Below are positions 21,689 through 60,771 of a stretch of DNA of 64,000 nt, one piece after another (the first letter of the stretch is position 1; the number at the start of each line of letters is the position of its first letter). Both the position numbers and the translations under genes were made by a program. Origin of the DNA: Meandrina meandrites (lineage: Eukaryota; Cnidaria; Anthozoa; Scleractinia; Meandrinidae). The notes under the pieces are model-generated. The model saw only the letters and a program-made list of their open reading frames with translations. It was not told the origin of the DNA and made no database searches. The stretch lies in the NCBI GenBank assembly GCA_963693305.1, contig OY855905.1, positions 40,037,895-40,101,894 of the forward strand. Direction: 5' to 3'.

Positions 21689-24600
21689 TGAACCCGGGAC
21701 TAGCAAATGAACACGGCAGTGTTGCGCTGTGATTTCACGAATATAATCACAGCCATTATTTATTTTATGCCAAATTTCAAGAATGGGTTTGTTTGGAAAG
21801 TGGGTTCTGATAATCAGTTAGTTAGGTTGCGGCATAACCATGTTTGAATTTAAAGATACCTGTGCTTTCCAGATTGGATTCGCCCGCGTTATTGTCCAAT
21901 TTGCCAGTTCGAAATCTTTACCAATTATTTCAGCCCCAATTTGTACAGTAAATACAAACCTGATGGTTCTTCCTCACATTCGATAAACTAAATAAATGTA
22001 AATAAAACCGTCTAATTGCACATTATCTCTGGTATCTGAGTAACATAACTACGCTACTCGAAGTACATCCTTGCAACACTTGAATCCCGGTTTCTCCAGA
22101 ATAAATATAAGGAAATTTTGCCCCACTGTTATTGGATGAACTCCTTTATCTATACGTAACTTGCCAACTAGAAAACGTTTTAAAAGAGCACTCTACCAGC
22201 ATTATTTTGCTCAGTATTAATTAATTTATATCTCTTCCTCTCCTATGTTAAGTTAACTTTTTTTATGCTAATTATTATTGTCATATAAACAAGGGCATCC
22301 AATTAGCTAGCTAGATTTTTGCCCTTTTCCATTTCTCCTCTTCTACTTGTTTACCTTTACCTATTTATCTTTGTTACTTTGAAATGGAATAAAAAAATAA
22401 AATTAAATGAAATGAAAATGCCGACAAACAGCAAGTCTGTTGTGAACGCTTTTCAAGTTGTAACGGGTTTTTAATAAAAGGGAAGTTTTTCAAATCGTTG
22501 TATGTTCCCTTGAACTTTATGTGTTACCTACAATAGGTTTGTTCGTTCCAAACAACGGTCACAGTGAAAGCTGATCGTATAACGTGGAATCTAGCTTTCA
22601 TTTCCATCAGTAGGATCACCACTCAATAGTCCACGTTCGATATATAATATTCAAACACGGCACCGAGGCTTTCTGGTCGACATTCTGAAGTTGGTTTTGT
22701 TTTCTTTGTATCAAGTAACAGACAAAGGGATACTAGAAAGTTCCTTTTTTGATTTTGATATTTCGAACGTGGACTATTGTGGTTATTGGCATGGTGGTCT
22801 CATGGTTATCGTGATGGCCTGGTACCGATCTTGTGCATGTATACATCAGGGGTAGGGACGGGGGTGTACATATTGAGTGGCTGAAAATTTCCTCCCCCTC
22901 CCCCCCAACTTTCAAACTTAAGGTCAAGTACGTTCCATATTAGCACACCACCTGACCAAGTTATATGCTGGCACGCCTGGAGAATTTGACAAAGAAGTGG
23001 AATTTCAGACACCTTTCTCCCGGGAGTGTAAAGTAAAAAATAAATCAATTGGTAATCTTTCGACTATTTTTTCCAAGCCTTGGATGAAATCGAATGAAAG
23101 GAAAGTGAAGTTTAAGGCGGGGGTTCACCTGAAGCCCGTTTTCCCACCGCGTAACTTGGGTTTAATGCGAATATCTCGCTCCCGTTTCAAACACTCTCAA
23201 AACCCTCTGTTCATCCCGCAAAGCTATGTTAAGCGGTGTTTTGTAAATTTTTTGGTGAGTTTTGGGGATGTTTGGAAAGAGATAGTTCATTTTTCCCAAA
23301 GGATTAGTAAAATTTGGAGAAATAAGAAATAATTTTAAAATTAGAATTAAAAATTAGTAGATGGACACCCAAACAGTCCCCTGACAACCTGGGGTGCTCT
23401 TGCGTAGGGGTCAACTGTCTGTTGGTGTTTCAAAAACAATTTTCTTTCTTCTATCCCTTCTTTAAACCTCATAAAATTTCACTCAAATTCACCTTTACCC
23501 CCACCTTAACCCGTTTTTGATGTCGCAAGTCATGACCGGGAATCAACTCTCCAATTACATCTCGTGAAAATGCGTTTGTCACAGCAAAACTTGTGGCAAA
23601 TCGGACACCAGTGAAGTTATTCTTCCAGTGCAGTGTTAACTTGAGAATTAGGTGGACTGCATGCTTTGTACAGCGCGTGGCGCGTGGTGGTCGTACCTCT
23701 TAAGGGTTGATAACGGTGGCTTGACGCAACTAGCAATAAGGCAAAGTTTACACTTAGTAGAGCGCGGACTAGACTTATCCCCGTACTTCTAGGCTGTAAG
23801 GGGTATACAAAAACTCCTTGTTTCAGAGTCGAGTCACTCCTACATAACGAAAAATTGTTGGATCTTTTGGGGTGGCCTTGGCGATCATCCCTGCTGACAA
23901 GTTATCGTAGGAGTATACCTCTCCAAGGCGGAAACAAGAGGCGGTGGAGGCTTCTAAGTTAAGTCCTTATCTCGCATATTAGAACACAACCAAAGCCACG
24001 GCCAAGTTTATTCATTTTTGAGCAAAGAAATGTTTACCTTACAGTTTGTACTATCTGAAACCAGTACACTAAGACCGTTTATAACAATTTTTTTTCCAGT
24101 TAAAGAAGCAGACAACTATGCTCCTACATTTGAGAGCAATCTTCAATCCCCTTCAAGGGCTACTGCTACAAGATAGAGAAATTGGCCTTGGGCACAAAAT
24201 GTTTACTTGAAAAAGTAGTCGCGATTGCTCTAGAAAAGCAAAAACACTGATGGACAGAAAGTTATTAGTAAGGTAACGGTGTCACGAAAATCCACAAACG
24301 TTTCCGTCTTTTCACGTGTCATATCCAGTTACCATGACAATGTCACTGTAAAGACACGCCTACGTAGTATTTTTCACGTGCACTGACCCAATAGTCATCA
24401 CTGAATTTTTCGACCAGCTAATGGTTCACTGAGTTAAGAAATCCGCTAATCTGATTAGTTCTCCAACTGTTATCTATTCGCTGATTGACAACAATTTTTG
24501 ACTTAATAAAAATACATAAAACCGTAAGTTTTGGATGTAATCCTGTAGAGTGCAGTGGCTGCTGAAACAATTAGACAACAAACTCGTTTTCTATGAGCGA

Positions 24601-25483
24601 TAGTAATCTCGACTGTACCTCGTTGACTGTTTGCTCATAGAAACTCGGGCTCGTAGTTTAATTTTTAAATATAATCACTTGGCTTGCAAATTGCCCCCAA
24701 AGTTATTAAGTTATCTGATATTTTTTTATCTTCGAGCTAAAATGGTTATACTCGTGCTAGAGTATATTAATTACACTACTTATTACCAACTACAGAGCTG
24801 TATAAAGGCACTAAATTCCTAATACACCTAATGCTAACAGCAACTCTCATAAGTTATTCCAACAAAGAAATTCATTGACAAGCTAGTATAATTTGTAAAT
24901 TATTTCCTTAATCGTGCTATGATCCCACAGAGAAACCATTAAAATTAAAATAAATTCCTATTTCCTAGTAATAAAATTCGATTAAAAATTAGAATTTGTT
25001 ACATCCTGTGACCAATTCTATATCAATACATCTTTGCACTAAATTATTCTACATTTGAATATTATATAAAGCAAATTTCAAATTTACCTACAATGACCTA
25101 CAGACAATATGTGCATTGAAAATAAATAACATCCTCAAATGGCGAGGATTCCGCCTCGTTTTCTTTTTCGATGTACTTTACTAAAAAACGGCGTCCCTAC
25201 ATCAGAATTAAAAACAGCTATATTGTCACGATAATATTTACAGCCTTGAATCAGACTATATTCCACTTTTTGTTCACGTATCGTCAAGACACGAATATTG
25301 TTATGCAATGTTTGTTGCAATAAAACAAAGGATTTTATACATCTTGTCCCATTATAAATTAAACAATATTTGCTGGGATTAACCGATATTTCTTTAGCAA
25401 ATGAGATCACTTCACCATTGTGTACTCTGTACAGTCACGTGCTTGTTTCATTCAGGGCCGTTCTTACTGTGAGTGACCGATAC
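21689..25483. other. Intergenic region between the convergent GGT and CaMKII genes
   Basis: It holds the 3' flanks of both genes. AATAAA-type signals on + occur near 22005 and 22390 for the transferase. A 91-codon minus-strand frame at 25135-25410 lies just past the CaMKII stop and looks like 3' untranslated sequence. Fragments near 22.7-23.3 and 23.7-24.0 kb look repeat-like but were not identified. Confidence 0.5.
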
Positions 25484-41241
<15,758 letters not shown>

Positions 41242-41566
41242 GTTTGAAGTCCACTCAACTTTGTTATTCTCTTCAATGATTGATCGATTGTACCAATCGA
41301 CGTCACGTGACCCCAAACCTCGACGCTGGCCCGGCCTCGACGCTATATATTATTTCTCCAGGTTTTTCTAATTCACCTGAAGGAAAATCCATAAACACCG
41401 GGATTCAAATATGACAATTACTAAACACAATGGACATGCATATTCTTAAAAATTCTAAACGAATGAAAATAATGAGTTTTGGGACGCGAGAGACCTAAGC
41501 CTGTGTTAGACACCTGTTTTATTGCCCGCAAAGCATCCTGGGCTAATCCTTTCACTTCTATCAAAG
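41242..41566. promoter_or_regulatory. Bidirectional promoter shared by CaMKII and erlin
   Basis: The two start codons are 325 bp apart and face away from each other. Between them are a CCAAT box (41294-41298) and GACGTCACGTGACC (about 41299-41312), which combines a CRE-like core with a CACGTG E-box. Both first exons begin ATGGC in a good context. The shared promoter is an inference from geometry. Confidence 0.6.
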
Positions 41567-52583
<11,017 letters not shown>

Positions 52584-55500
52584 CAGAGTTTTTGTATTAA
52601 GACGATTCTTTGCCAGAGGAATGGATACTACAAATGATGACAACAGCTGAGTGGTGTTAGAATGGATCACTGGACATTATAAAGAAGTCATTTTAGAAGT
52701 AGTTCTGTGTATGTACGGTGGTTCTGTTGCTAGATTTTCGAGAGTCTAGCATCTGGAAAACTAAATAGTAAGAAAAATGTTACACCTTCCAAAATTCTTG
52801 GCAAATTTGAAGAATTCCATGTAGCAGCTAGTTAGGCCATTTATTATTATTATTCAACTATTACGTCGTTTGACCATATATAGACCATAGTATTCTGTAT
52901 TGCCTTGTAGTGCCCCATTTTGGAGCTACATGACAAGAAAAGTGCCGTTATGTAATCTGATTATGATCGAGTGCCTTATTCTCCTCGCCTGCCCCCTTGA
53001 GTTTGTTGTGGCACGGTGAGGGGAATTTCAAACCTAATCAATGCGAAAGGTTGAAAGGTTCAATATAATTTATACGTTTGTAACGGAGAGGCAGGGCTTG
53101 AATTTCAGCTTCCCTTTGGACAAGCAGCTTTCAAAGTTTGTTTGCTCAGGGCAGTTGCTTGCTTGTCTTAGTTTTGTGATTTAGTCGACAGAAGGGAAAT
53201 GTGCTCGTTAAACCCAGGTTCAGTTCCATCAATTTTACTGTTGGTAACTTTGGCCGGGCTGAAGAATATCATTCTTTATTCCGGAGATCCCACTGTACTT
53301 ACATGTATTAAGTTCAGACAGGCGACATGACTGACACAAGTCGTACTTTTTTACGAACTTTTTTAAGGTGAGAATGCACTGCCGCCATGCGCCAATGCAC
53401 AAAAAGTGAAATGGCCAGTGGTTTGCGCTGTAAAGCCGTTTGTTAAAATTGCACATACAATCCACTGTAGAAGATAACAACGTCAACTCTCAGTAACAGT
53501 GCGAATATTGAGGCAACCATTGCAGACTGCGAGAACCCTATTTCGATTGCTTAAATGGTCGTCTGAGAGACGACTAGCCAATTTTGTTTTCACTCGTGTT
53601 TTCGCTTTAGGCTCGGCGAATCACTAGTTACTACTCGTAGTCTGCCTCTTTTGCTTTTAAATTTCAGTGGCGTAGCAGGTCTCGTAATCTTGTAGTGTCT
53701 CGTAATCTAGTGTTGCAGTTGCTAACATTGTTTTGGGGCTAAGAGCATTGTTCCTTTGTTTGATAATTGTTCTCTAGAAGGTTTTTTTAGCCATTCAGGT
53801 GTAGCCTGTGTGCAGGCGTCTTCTGTCTCCTTTACACAAGGGCTGCTACCAGACCCTAAAACTTTGTAATTTGTATTATTGATCACGAAGTTTCAAAGCA
53901 AACACGTAAAATTATTCACAAAATACTTAAATACATTTTACATTTTTTTTTTCTTTTATCGCGGGCAAATGCCACTGGCTGCGAACAGAGGATGCCAGAA
54001 AAAGTAAAGTTTGTTGCTAAGTAATTTTTGTAATTTTAAGTACTTTGCTAAGTGACGTGACGTATCTTGCGAGTAGCAAGCTTGATGAGAACTTTTGAAG
54101 AGCTTGTGCTCTGCTCTGATTGGTTAGTAGGTTCTCGGCCTGGCAAGTCTACAGACTTCAAACCTCTTTGTCGGACGTGAGAAATCGAGGAAAAACTGCG
54201 CTAGAGACCCCTCAGTTTGTCTTACTGGTGATACGTCACGCCACTTAACAAACCCGCTGAACATTTTATCACGGGCTTAAATTAAAGTATATACAAAAAA
54301 ACTGTTAAAATAAATGATGGAGATGCAGATGTAATAGTTTTGGTGTTAATTCACAGTCTTTTTACTTCACAGAGCGGAGAAAAAACTGGTTTCTTTTCAT
54401 CGTTCGTGTCTCTTCAATAGTGGAACTGCTATCGCACCAGCCTCATTAATTATAAAGTGCCAATCTAACAAGCGCTGTAATTGGTTTAAACAGCGTGTTT
54501 AACGAGAGTTTATAAAATGTTCGACTAATTGCGCACGCTGCGATTGGCCAGTTCGAGTTTACTACAACACACGCTGCTTCCATCATGACTTTGAGCGCGC
54601 GCAATTTCCTTAACATTTTATAAAAGAAATAAAAATCTTCATCCTCGTGAAGTAAACTTCCCGCGTGCTTATATAGCTCAACGATGCACTTGGATGCGTT
54701 TTTTATTTCTTTGACAAAGCAAGAATCACTCGCCTGCTGCTCGTGTGTCACCCTACTCTTCTTTCGTGCTCTCTTCACTTCCTTGTGTGCTTTGTAACCG
54801 AACAAAGCACGGTCAAGGCATTTTTTATTTGTTAAAGTGATTGTAAACATGCGTCTTTGTTGTAACGCGCCGTGCACAGTTGCCAAGGAAAAAGCCTTCT
54901 TTTATTCAAAGGCACACACCAAGCCATATCATTTTTCTCAGGAAAGGTTGTGCGAAATTCCATTTCCCAGTGGTTCCCTTTAAATTCTCTCAGTCAGCAA
55001 ATTTACTCAATGCAATACTGCATCACAGATGAGTCGAGCAGGCGTGGCTAATGGGGTTTGATGGAAATATTCGCCACATAATATGTTCCATCCATGGTAA
55101 CAAAAATTAAGGAATTTTGAGTCCTTTAGCTCCATGAACGCAAATGCACTTCAGTTAAGACACAGCTTAATAGTTTCTCTCGGTAATAATAATGTTATGT
55201 AACCAGGGTAGCCTCATCGCTGTTAACAATACGGGCCCTGGAAAATTAAAATAAACAAGTGACTCCCAGCCAGTAGAAAAAAACACATGACCATTGTATA
55301 TATACAGCTTAAAATCTTTTTTTATTAGTTTAATGTGATCATGCTGTTTTTACATACATGTGCTTATTCTAAAACATTTCCAAGATGGATTTTTAGCGGA
55401 GAGCCGTTTGCCTTATAACTATATTTTACAAATTGCACTAAGGTTATGCCATCAAACGAATCTTTCTTTTCACAATTTTACTAATTCGTTTTACAATATT

Positions 55501-55789
55501 TTGTATTATTGTACAAGATCTCGAGTAATCAAGTAAAGTAGGATTTCTTTTACGCTTAGCAGGTTAGACGAATGGCGATGACCTCCTGTATGGAAAAAGG
55601 AAACAAAGCGAATTATTTTAAAGTAAAACTGAAAAAGAGGGACCACAACATTCCGTAAATAGATATGCTTTACAACAATAACAAGCATCGTTGACTCTTC
55701 AAAGGTGTCCCGGCCTCCTCTTCAGTTCGTTGCTCAGACTACAAGATTTAATTGTCATGCATGTATACTTGACATCTTTTAGACCGTTC
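52584..55789. other. Region between erlin and the GPCR 3' ends
   Basis: It holds the 3' untranslated flanks of two convergent genes. A single minus-strand frame at 54446-54850 (see its own entry) is the only sizeable open stretch. The rest shows no recognisable exon. Confidence 0.5.
54446..54850 (-). CDS. Possible 134-aa basic protein, unknown
   Basis: An open frame begins at the ATG at 54850 with MFTITLTNKKCLDRALFG. It is rich in Lys and Arg (KEVKRARKKSR) and contains KCIVELYKHAGSLLHEDEDF and FYKMLRKLRALKVMME. No family was recognised. The surrounding DNA has repeat-like, palindromic character, so it may be part of an old mobile element or a chance frame. No intron structure or polyadenylation signal supports it. 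Confidence 0.22.
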   Translation of the reverse strand: MFTITLTNKKCLDRALFGYKAHKEVKRARKKSRVTHEQQASDSCFVKEIKNASKCIVELYKHAGSLLHEDEDFYFFYKMLRKLRALKVMMEAACVVVNSNWPIAACAISRTFYKLSLNTLFKPITALVRLALYN

Positions 55790-58700
55790 CTAGCAAATTG
55801 CGTTGTCGATGATTTTGAAAGCTCTCGCCTGTGGCTGACCTTTGTAACTTGTTTGCAGATCAACTGTGGCTTCCATAGTGGCGGCGGCGCGGGTAGTGCC
55901 AAAAAGCAACGTCCCTGATCGTCCGCGAAACAACGGCTTGAAAATCTCTTTGAATCCGCGCCGGAAATCCTGGCTGAAAATCACATATATGCAGCAGTTG
56001 ATTGCACTGTTTGCATGTCCGAACAAAAACGCGGTGGTCTGAAGTCCTATGGGGATACCACAGGGCGAGAACACGCTGCTGAAATCCATCAAGAACAAGT
56101 TCAGATGCATCAGAAACCAGCACAGTGCAAAGCTGACAACAACCGTAATCAACATCTTCAGCACGTTTTTCTTCGACTTGTTTAAGAGCCGCTGATTTGC
56201 TGGCGTAGCATTGCCTGGTATGTCTCGTCCCCAGACCTTTGCAATGATGATCGAATACAAAACTGAAATGACGAGCAGTGGCAATGCGTACAGGAAAACG
56301 AACGAAACAACCGTGAAGATGGCCTGTGATCCGGGTTTAAACGCTGGTGCCCAATCCTCCACACAGAAGGGGACGCCATCATAGAGTTTGACCTTCGCAG
56401 CGTAGAGCAGTGGCGCTGGGTATGAACAAGAAGCTACCCATATGACGGCTACCAGCCATCTTGTACGTCGTACAGTGACAGCTTTCCACATTGGAAAAAC
56501 GACTGCAAAGAATCGCTCAAACGCCAATGCTGCGAGAGTGAATATGGAGCTCGCCATTGAGCATCCCTGTGCGAAGGAGAACAGTTTGCAGGATATCTGT
56601 CCAAACGGCGCGTCGCCGCTCAACCATGAATGGCTGCCCCGTAACATGCTCTCCGCTGTGGGTATCATTGTTACCATGGCCATGAGGAGGTCTCCAACCT
56701 GTAATAAATGATTATAGGGCAATTGTTACTTGAGGGTTGAAAGCAATTCACTTTTGCTTTGGTTTGTTGATTGGTTAAAAACTCGCGCCTCTGCACTTTT
56801 AGCACTTCATCAGCCAGTTAGAAGTTAAACCAAAGCCAAGCGTTACTCGTTCCTGCACGTTTTCCCGCGCTTTGTGCCGGCTACATGTATTTGCTTCGAA
56901 TTTTGATTGGTCTACTGTATTGTCTGTGTCATTTGTAATTGGCCAGAGTAATTTCTTTGGTTTTGGTTTTACGTTACTCAATAGGCCATTTCCGAGTTGC
57001 TCTTTGCCTCATTTTTAAAACGAGTCCTTGTGCGAAACTATTAAAATAAAAATGAATTTGATTTGCATGAAACTCATTTTAATATGAGTGGTTTCGCACG
57101 TAGACTCGTTTTGACACCGAGGCAAATGGTAACTCGGAAATGGACTATTGAAAACTGCTCCATTAAGGTGCCATAAGTGAATCAAACCTTGCACATGCCG
57201 GGAAAGGTGCATGGTACTAACTTTTTAGTTCAACCATGATTATAAAAAAGCCTTGCCCATATAAATGAGTCTGTGAAATACACGACCAACGGCCAAACAT
57301 TTAATTACTGACAATTGACAACCACCTTACTGACGGCAAATGAAGAACTGACAAACCTCCAAAATGATATCTGGCAACGCGACGGGCAGCGAATCAAATG
57401 TTACTGAGTACCCCTCAGCCCTCTCATGACACGTTAGAATGATTATAAAGATAATAATTGCCTCTTACATTGGATGGATCGGGCCACGTTTAAAAGTAAA
57501 GAGGGCAAAGCCTTCTCCAAATGATACATGACAAAGTTAAAACATTCCAGAGGCCTTTGTATCATTGCGTGCCAACGTCTATAAATTTATCGTTTCTCAG
57601 AAGGTATCTCGCTCATTAGTATATACACACTCAGTGATCTTGGCTATTCCAGCAATCTGATTGGTTCGCTATCTCGGGCTAATGCCGCATTATTCACTCG
57701 CTAGCGAGTGGATATAGAGGATAATACATGGTTTCGCGGAGATATGAAATTTATCTTCGAGTGTTCAAATCGATACCTCACGAGTGAGCGCAGCGAACGA
57801 GTGAGATATCGGATTTGAACACGAGAAGATAAATTTCATATCTCCAAGAAACCATGTATTATTCTTTTTATTATATAAACCTACTAATTACGATGTTTTT
57901 GACGATTTTCCGAAGATTTCCGACCATTTCCGAAGATTTCCGAAAATTTTCAAAATGTTGTCCGAAGGTTGTACGAATGTTTCCGAACATTTTCCGAGAA
58001 TTTCCGAAGTTTTCCGAAGATTGCTGAAGATTGCCGAGGAAGATCCGAAGATTTTTCGACTTAATATCGATTTACTTTGGCTCATTCAGCATTGGAACAT
58101 GGCAAACTCTGCAAGCTGATTGGTCAAAAATGATATCACACATGTGTGGATATCATTTTTATCCACACATGTGGGATACCATTTTTCTCGATTTGCTACC
58201 ACTCGCTATACCACTGCGGTTTATATAATAAAATGCATTATCCCATAAAACAGAAACAAAATGGCCGGCGTAAACTCACGTTTCGCTAGCACTTCGGAAT
58301 CAAAAATAGTGCAAATAAAAGACGACAGCGAGCCAGAAAACACCAAGAAGGCAACGAACTCTGGCCTAAAAGTTTTTAAAGATAAGTGAAGAAGTCATGT
58401 TTTGCAGACAAGTGTTTTTCAGTTTGTTTATCGAGATAATTACTGTGATCAGTTCGACCTATCGCTAAATAGGCAGCAATTAATCTTCACGACTACAATT
58501 TGTCTCATTACGAGTATTTTTGTAGACTGGTTTGCCTGACAGAAGACAGAACGAATTTCTCACCGAAATCGAGGAAATAGAAAAAGAAGAATTGAAGTTT
58601 TATATCTCCGCAAGAAAACAAGACAGGTCATATTACAACAAGGTATTAAAAACACTCACCTCAATTCGAGCCGCCATTGACAGGCACCTTCGCAACGAGC

Positions 58701-59398
58701 CAAACAACAAGTCTTTCTCGATAACTTCGAAAACTTTGTTTGATCAGTTATCGATTTCCAAGCAGACTTTCGATTAAAGTTGCCGATTTGAACTGTGTAA
58801 AAGGACCATTTTGACGAAGATTTTATCGAAGATTGTGTATTTGCCATGTTAAAAGAATCTGTAAATAGTTTTGTGACGTCAATAAAATTGCCTTTCATAG
58901 GTTTCCTTTTGAAAATGCCTAGATTGTCTGTTTTGAGATCACTTCGTGTGTATATACTACGCTACGCGGCTCGGTAAATATTCTGCCGCTATTCACCTCG
59001 ATTTCAAAGAATAATTGTTAATTATTAAAAACTAATAATGGTATATTCCTGAGTTTTGATTGGTTAACAGACAATGGTATATGAGCTCATATACCATTGA
59101 CCACAAATATTGTAGCCGATGCGCGTCAACAAAAACAGCTTGGGATACATTTCCTAGCCGTTCTCTGCAAAACAACAACGTGAAATGACCCAATTCTGCG
59201 TATCCTGGACAACGTGAACCACAACGGCAAATTTTTTATTTTTCTATTTGGAGTAGAACGCTCTCTTTACACATTAAGCTTGAGCCAGTTCTTAAACCGA
59301 CAGATACGCTGAATACATCTGGATAATCGCGAGATTCCAGAGTAAAATTTTAATTCATTTTTCACCAGGCGTCGCCGTCGTCATTGCTTAAGCTCCCT

Positions 59399-59431
<33 letters not shown>

Positions 59432-59886
59432 CGTTATCTACCATCTCATATCCAACGCGCGCTCGTGGAATAATTGATAATATTCAAAACATAGTTCTCT
59501 CATATTTACCAGTTTCTAAATTTTCTAGACTAAATTTAATTTTCGGTTAATTCATGTTATTGTTGGTGTCTGAAAAAGTGCAAACAAATATCACCCTATT
59601 TGTAAATTTTTTCACAATGTGACATGCATATCCAAAGTAACATTTGACTCACCGCCATATTGACAATAAGATAGTTGGTTGCTGTTTGCATTCGCCTGTG
59701 CCTGTATATTATCCATATCACCATAGCGTTTCCAAACAAGGCCAAAAATAAGATGATCAGGTACACAATGGTCTTTATCCATTGTAGCGCAGAGGACTGG
59801 TCTCCAGGGGTACACTCTTGAGGAAAGTCCTGGGTACCATTGGCCGCATCACCGCTGCTGTTCATGTTGGCGGCCGCCGTAAGCAT
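55790..59886 (-). CDS. Rhodopsin-class (class A) G-protein-coupled receptor, two coding exons
   Basis: Exon 1 is 59653-59886 and exon 2 is 55790-56698, joined in phase 0 (VNMA, then VGDLL), giving 380 aa. The N terminus has sequons NSS and NGT. TM1 is VYLIILFLALFGNAMVIWII with the family Asn. TM2 is NYLIVNMAVGDLLMAM with the sodium-site Asp. An extracellular Cys before TM3 (ISCKLF) can pair with ECL2 (VPFCVEDW). TM3 ends in ERF instead of DRY. TM6 has FALCWFLMHL without the usual Pro. TM7 has NSAINCCIYVIF, where NPxxY has become NCCIY. The receptor resembles the peptide-type and orphan receptors of cnidarians, but the ligand is unknown. Changes at both switch motifs suggest unusual activation. 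The 3-kb intron is filled with mobile-element debris. Upstream non-coding exons may exist. Confidence 0.9.
57719..57863. mobile_element. Foldback element in the GPCR intron
   Basis: GGATAATACATGGTTTCGCG with GAGATATGAAATTTATCTTC on the left is repeated inverted on the right, ending GAAACCATGTATTATTC. It is probably one part of a longer element that extends to about 58900. Confidence 0.7.
57893..58056 (-). repeat. Minisatellite of a TTTCCGAAGAT-like unit
   Basis: About fourteen degenerate copies of an 11-bp unit (TTTCCGAAGAT and variants). The minus-strand frame gives repeated SEIFGK-like words and is not a real protein. Confidence 0.75.
58120..58190. repeat. Palindrome with ATATCACACATGTGTGGATA arms
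   Basis: ATGATATCACACATGTGTGG is followed by ATATCATTTTTATCCACACATGTGGGATACC, giving nested inverted repeats. It is part of the same composite insertion in the GPCR intron. Confidence 0.6.
58261..58775 (+). pseudogene. Broken N-terminal piece of a Crypton-like tyrosine recombinase
   Basis: An ATG at 58261 opens MAGVNSRFASTSESKIVQIK and reaches GLKVFKD. After a gap, from about 58526, the sequence continues with DRRQNEFLTEIEEIEKEEL, SARKQDRSYYNK, LTSIRAAIDRHL and NKSFSI. This looks like the core-binding region of DUF3504/Crypton-type recombinase proteins common in cnidarians. One extra T near 58530 breaks the frame (DWF-A-stop instead of DW-LPD), and the catalytic domain is absent. It is a dead fragment on the strand opposite to the GPCR. 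Confidence 0.55.
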
Positions 59887-60055
59887 TCAGTGAGTCACTA
59901 TCAATTCACATATTTGATATTTTAGACTGGGATCAAGACAATGAATGAACATACTCGGCGAATAGACACTTTCTCCCTTGCCTTCTTTCATCTCTTGGTA
60001 AGAAGAAGTAACAGACTACAAGTACGCACAACCCAAAGTGCACCGTGTAGGGCGG

Positions 60056-60101
60056 GGGAGAGGGAGAGGGGTGGGGAAGGGGGAGGGGGAGGGGGAGGGC
60101 G
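60056..60101 (+). promoter_or_regulatory. G-rich tract with quadruplex potential upstream of the GPCR
   Basis: Repeated GGGGGA units (AGGGGGAGGGGGAGGGGGAG and similar) lie about 170 bp upstream of the GPCR start codon, with the C-rich strand being the coding strand. Quadruplex formation and a promoter role are inferred. Confidence 0.5.
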
Positions 60102-60585
60102 AGTTAGTCTATTTGGTAATGTGTATAGATTTTTCCCCTTTTATGCTATTTATGAAAATTCAACTTTAATTTCGCCTGAATTAAGGAGCAATAAAATTTG
60201 ATTGTGGTAACGCGAGATACAAATGTCCCAAAATTAAACATGTTTAAAAGGTATTCTAAAAACACGGATTGAAATTATTTTGTGAGTCAACTTTGCTTTC
60301 TAGATGTTAATGAATCCGATAGTTAGAACTCATTTCAACGCGATGTACAATTCAAGTTATCACTTTTTCTGCCATTTAATATCGGATTAAATTTTCTTTA
60401 TAACTAGAGGTTAGTTGAAGACATTAGTGTGAAGCCTTTTTTTGGTTATGACATTTTTTACTTTGATCCCATGCTTATCTTTGCTAAGCCTCGGTAGCAA
60501 GCGTGCTATGTGTTATGTGTTGCGTGTGAGCGAAGATTCTGGTCGCAAGAAAATTGAGGCGATTCAATTCGCTCACTCTTCGCCC

Positions 60586-60771
60586 TAGCCTCCCGCGCAG
60601 ACGTCTTAGGGCTCGCACCATTCTCGTCCCCAGAGCCCTCCGTTTCTTTTGTCACGTGGTCGGCGAAACGGAGGGCTCTACTCGTAACGGCACAAATAAA
60701 ACGAGTAGCTTCTGGGACGAGAATGGGCTCGCAAGCGTTCCTCAGCCCTAAGACGTCTGCGCAGAAGGCTA
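60586..60771. mobile_element. 186-bp MITE with TAGCCT ends and 9-bp duplication
   Basis: The left end TAGCCTCCCGCGCAGACGTC and the right end (inverse TAGCCTTCTGCGCAGACGTC) match closely. The flanks repeat TCTTCGCCC (60577-60585 and 60772-60780). The TAG...CTA ends and the 9-bp duplication link it to the transposon at 5168-13609. Confidence 0.85.
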
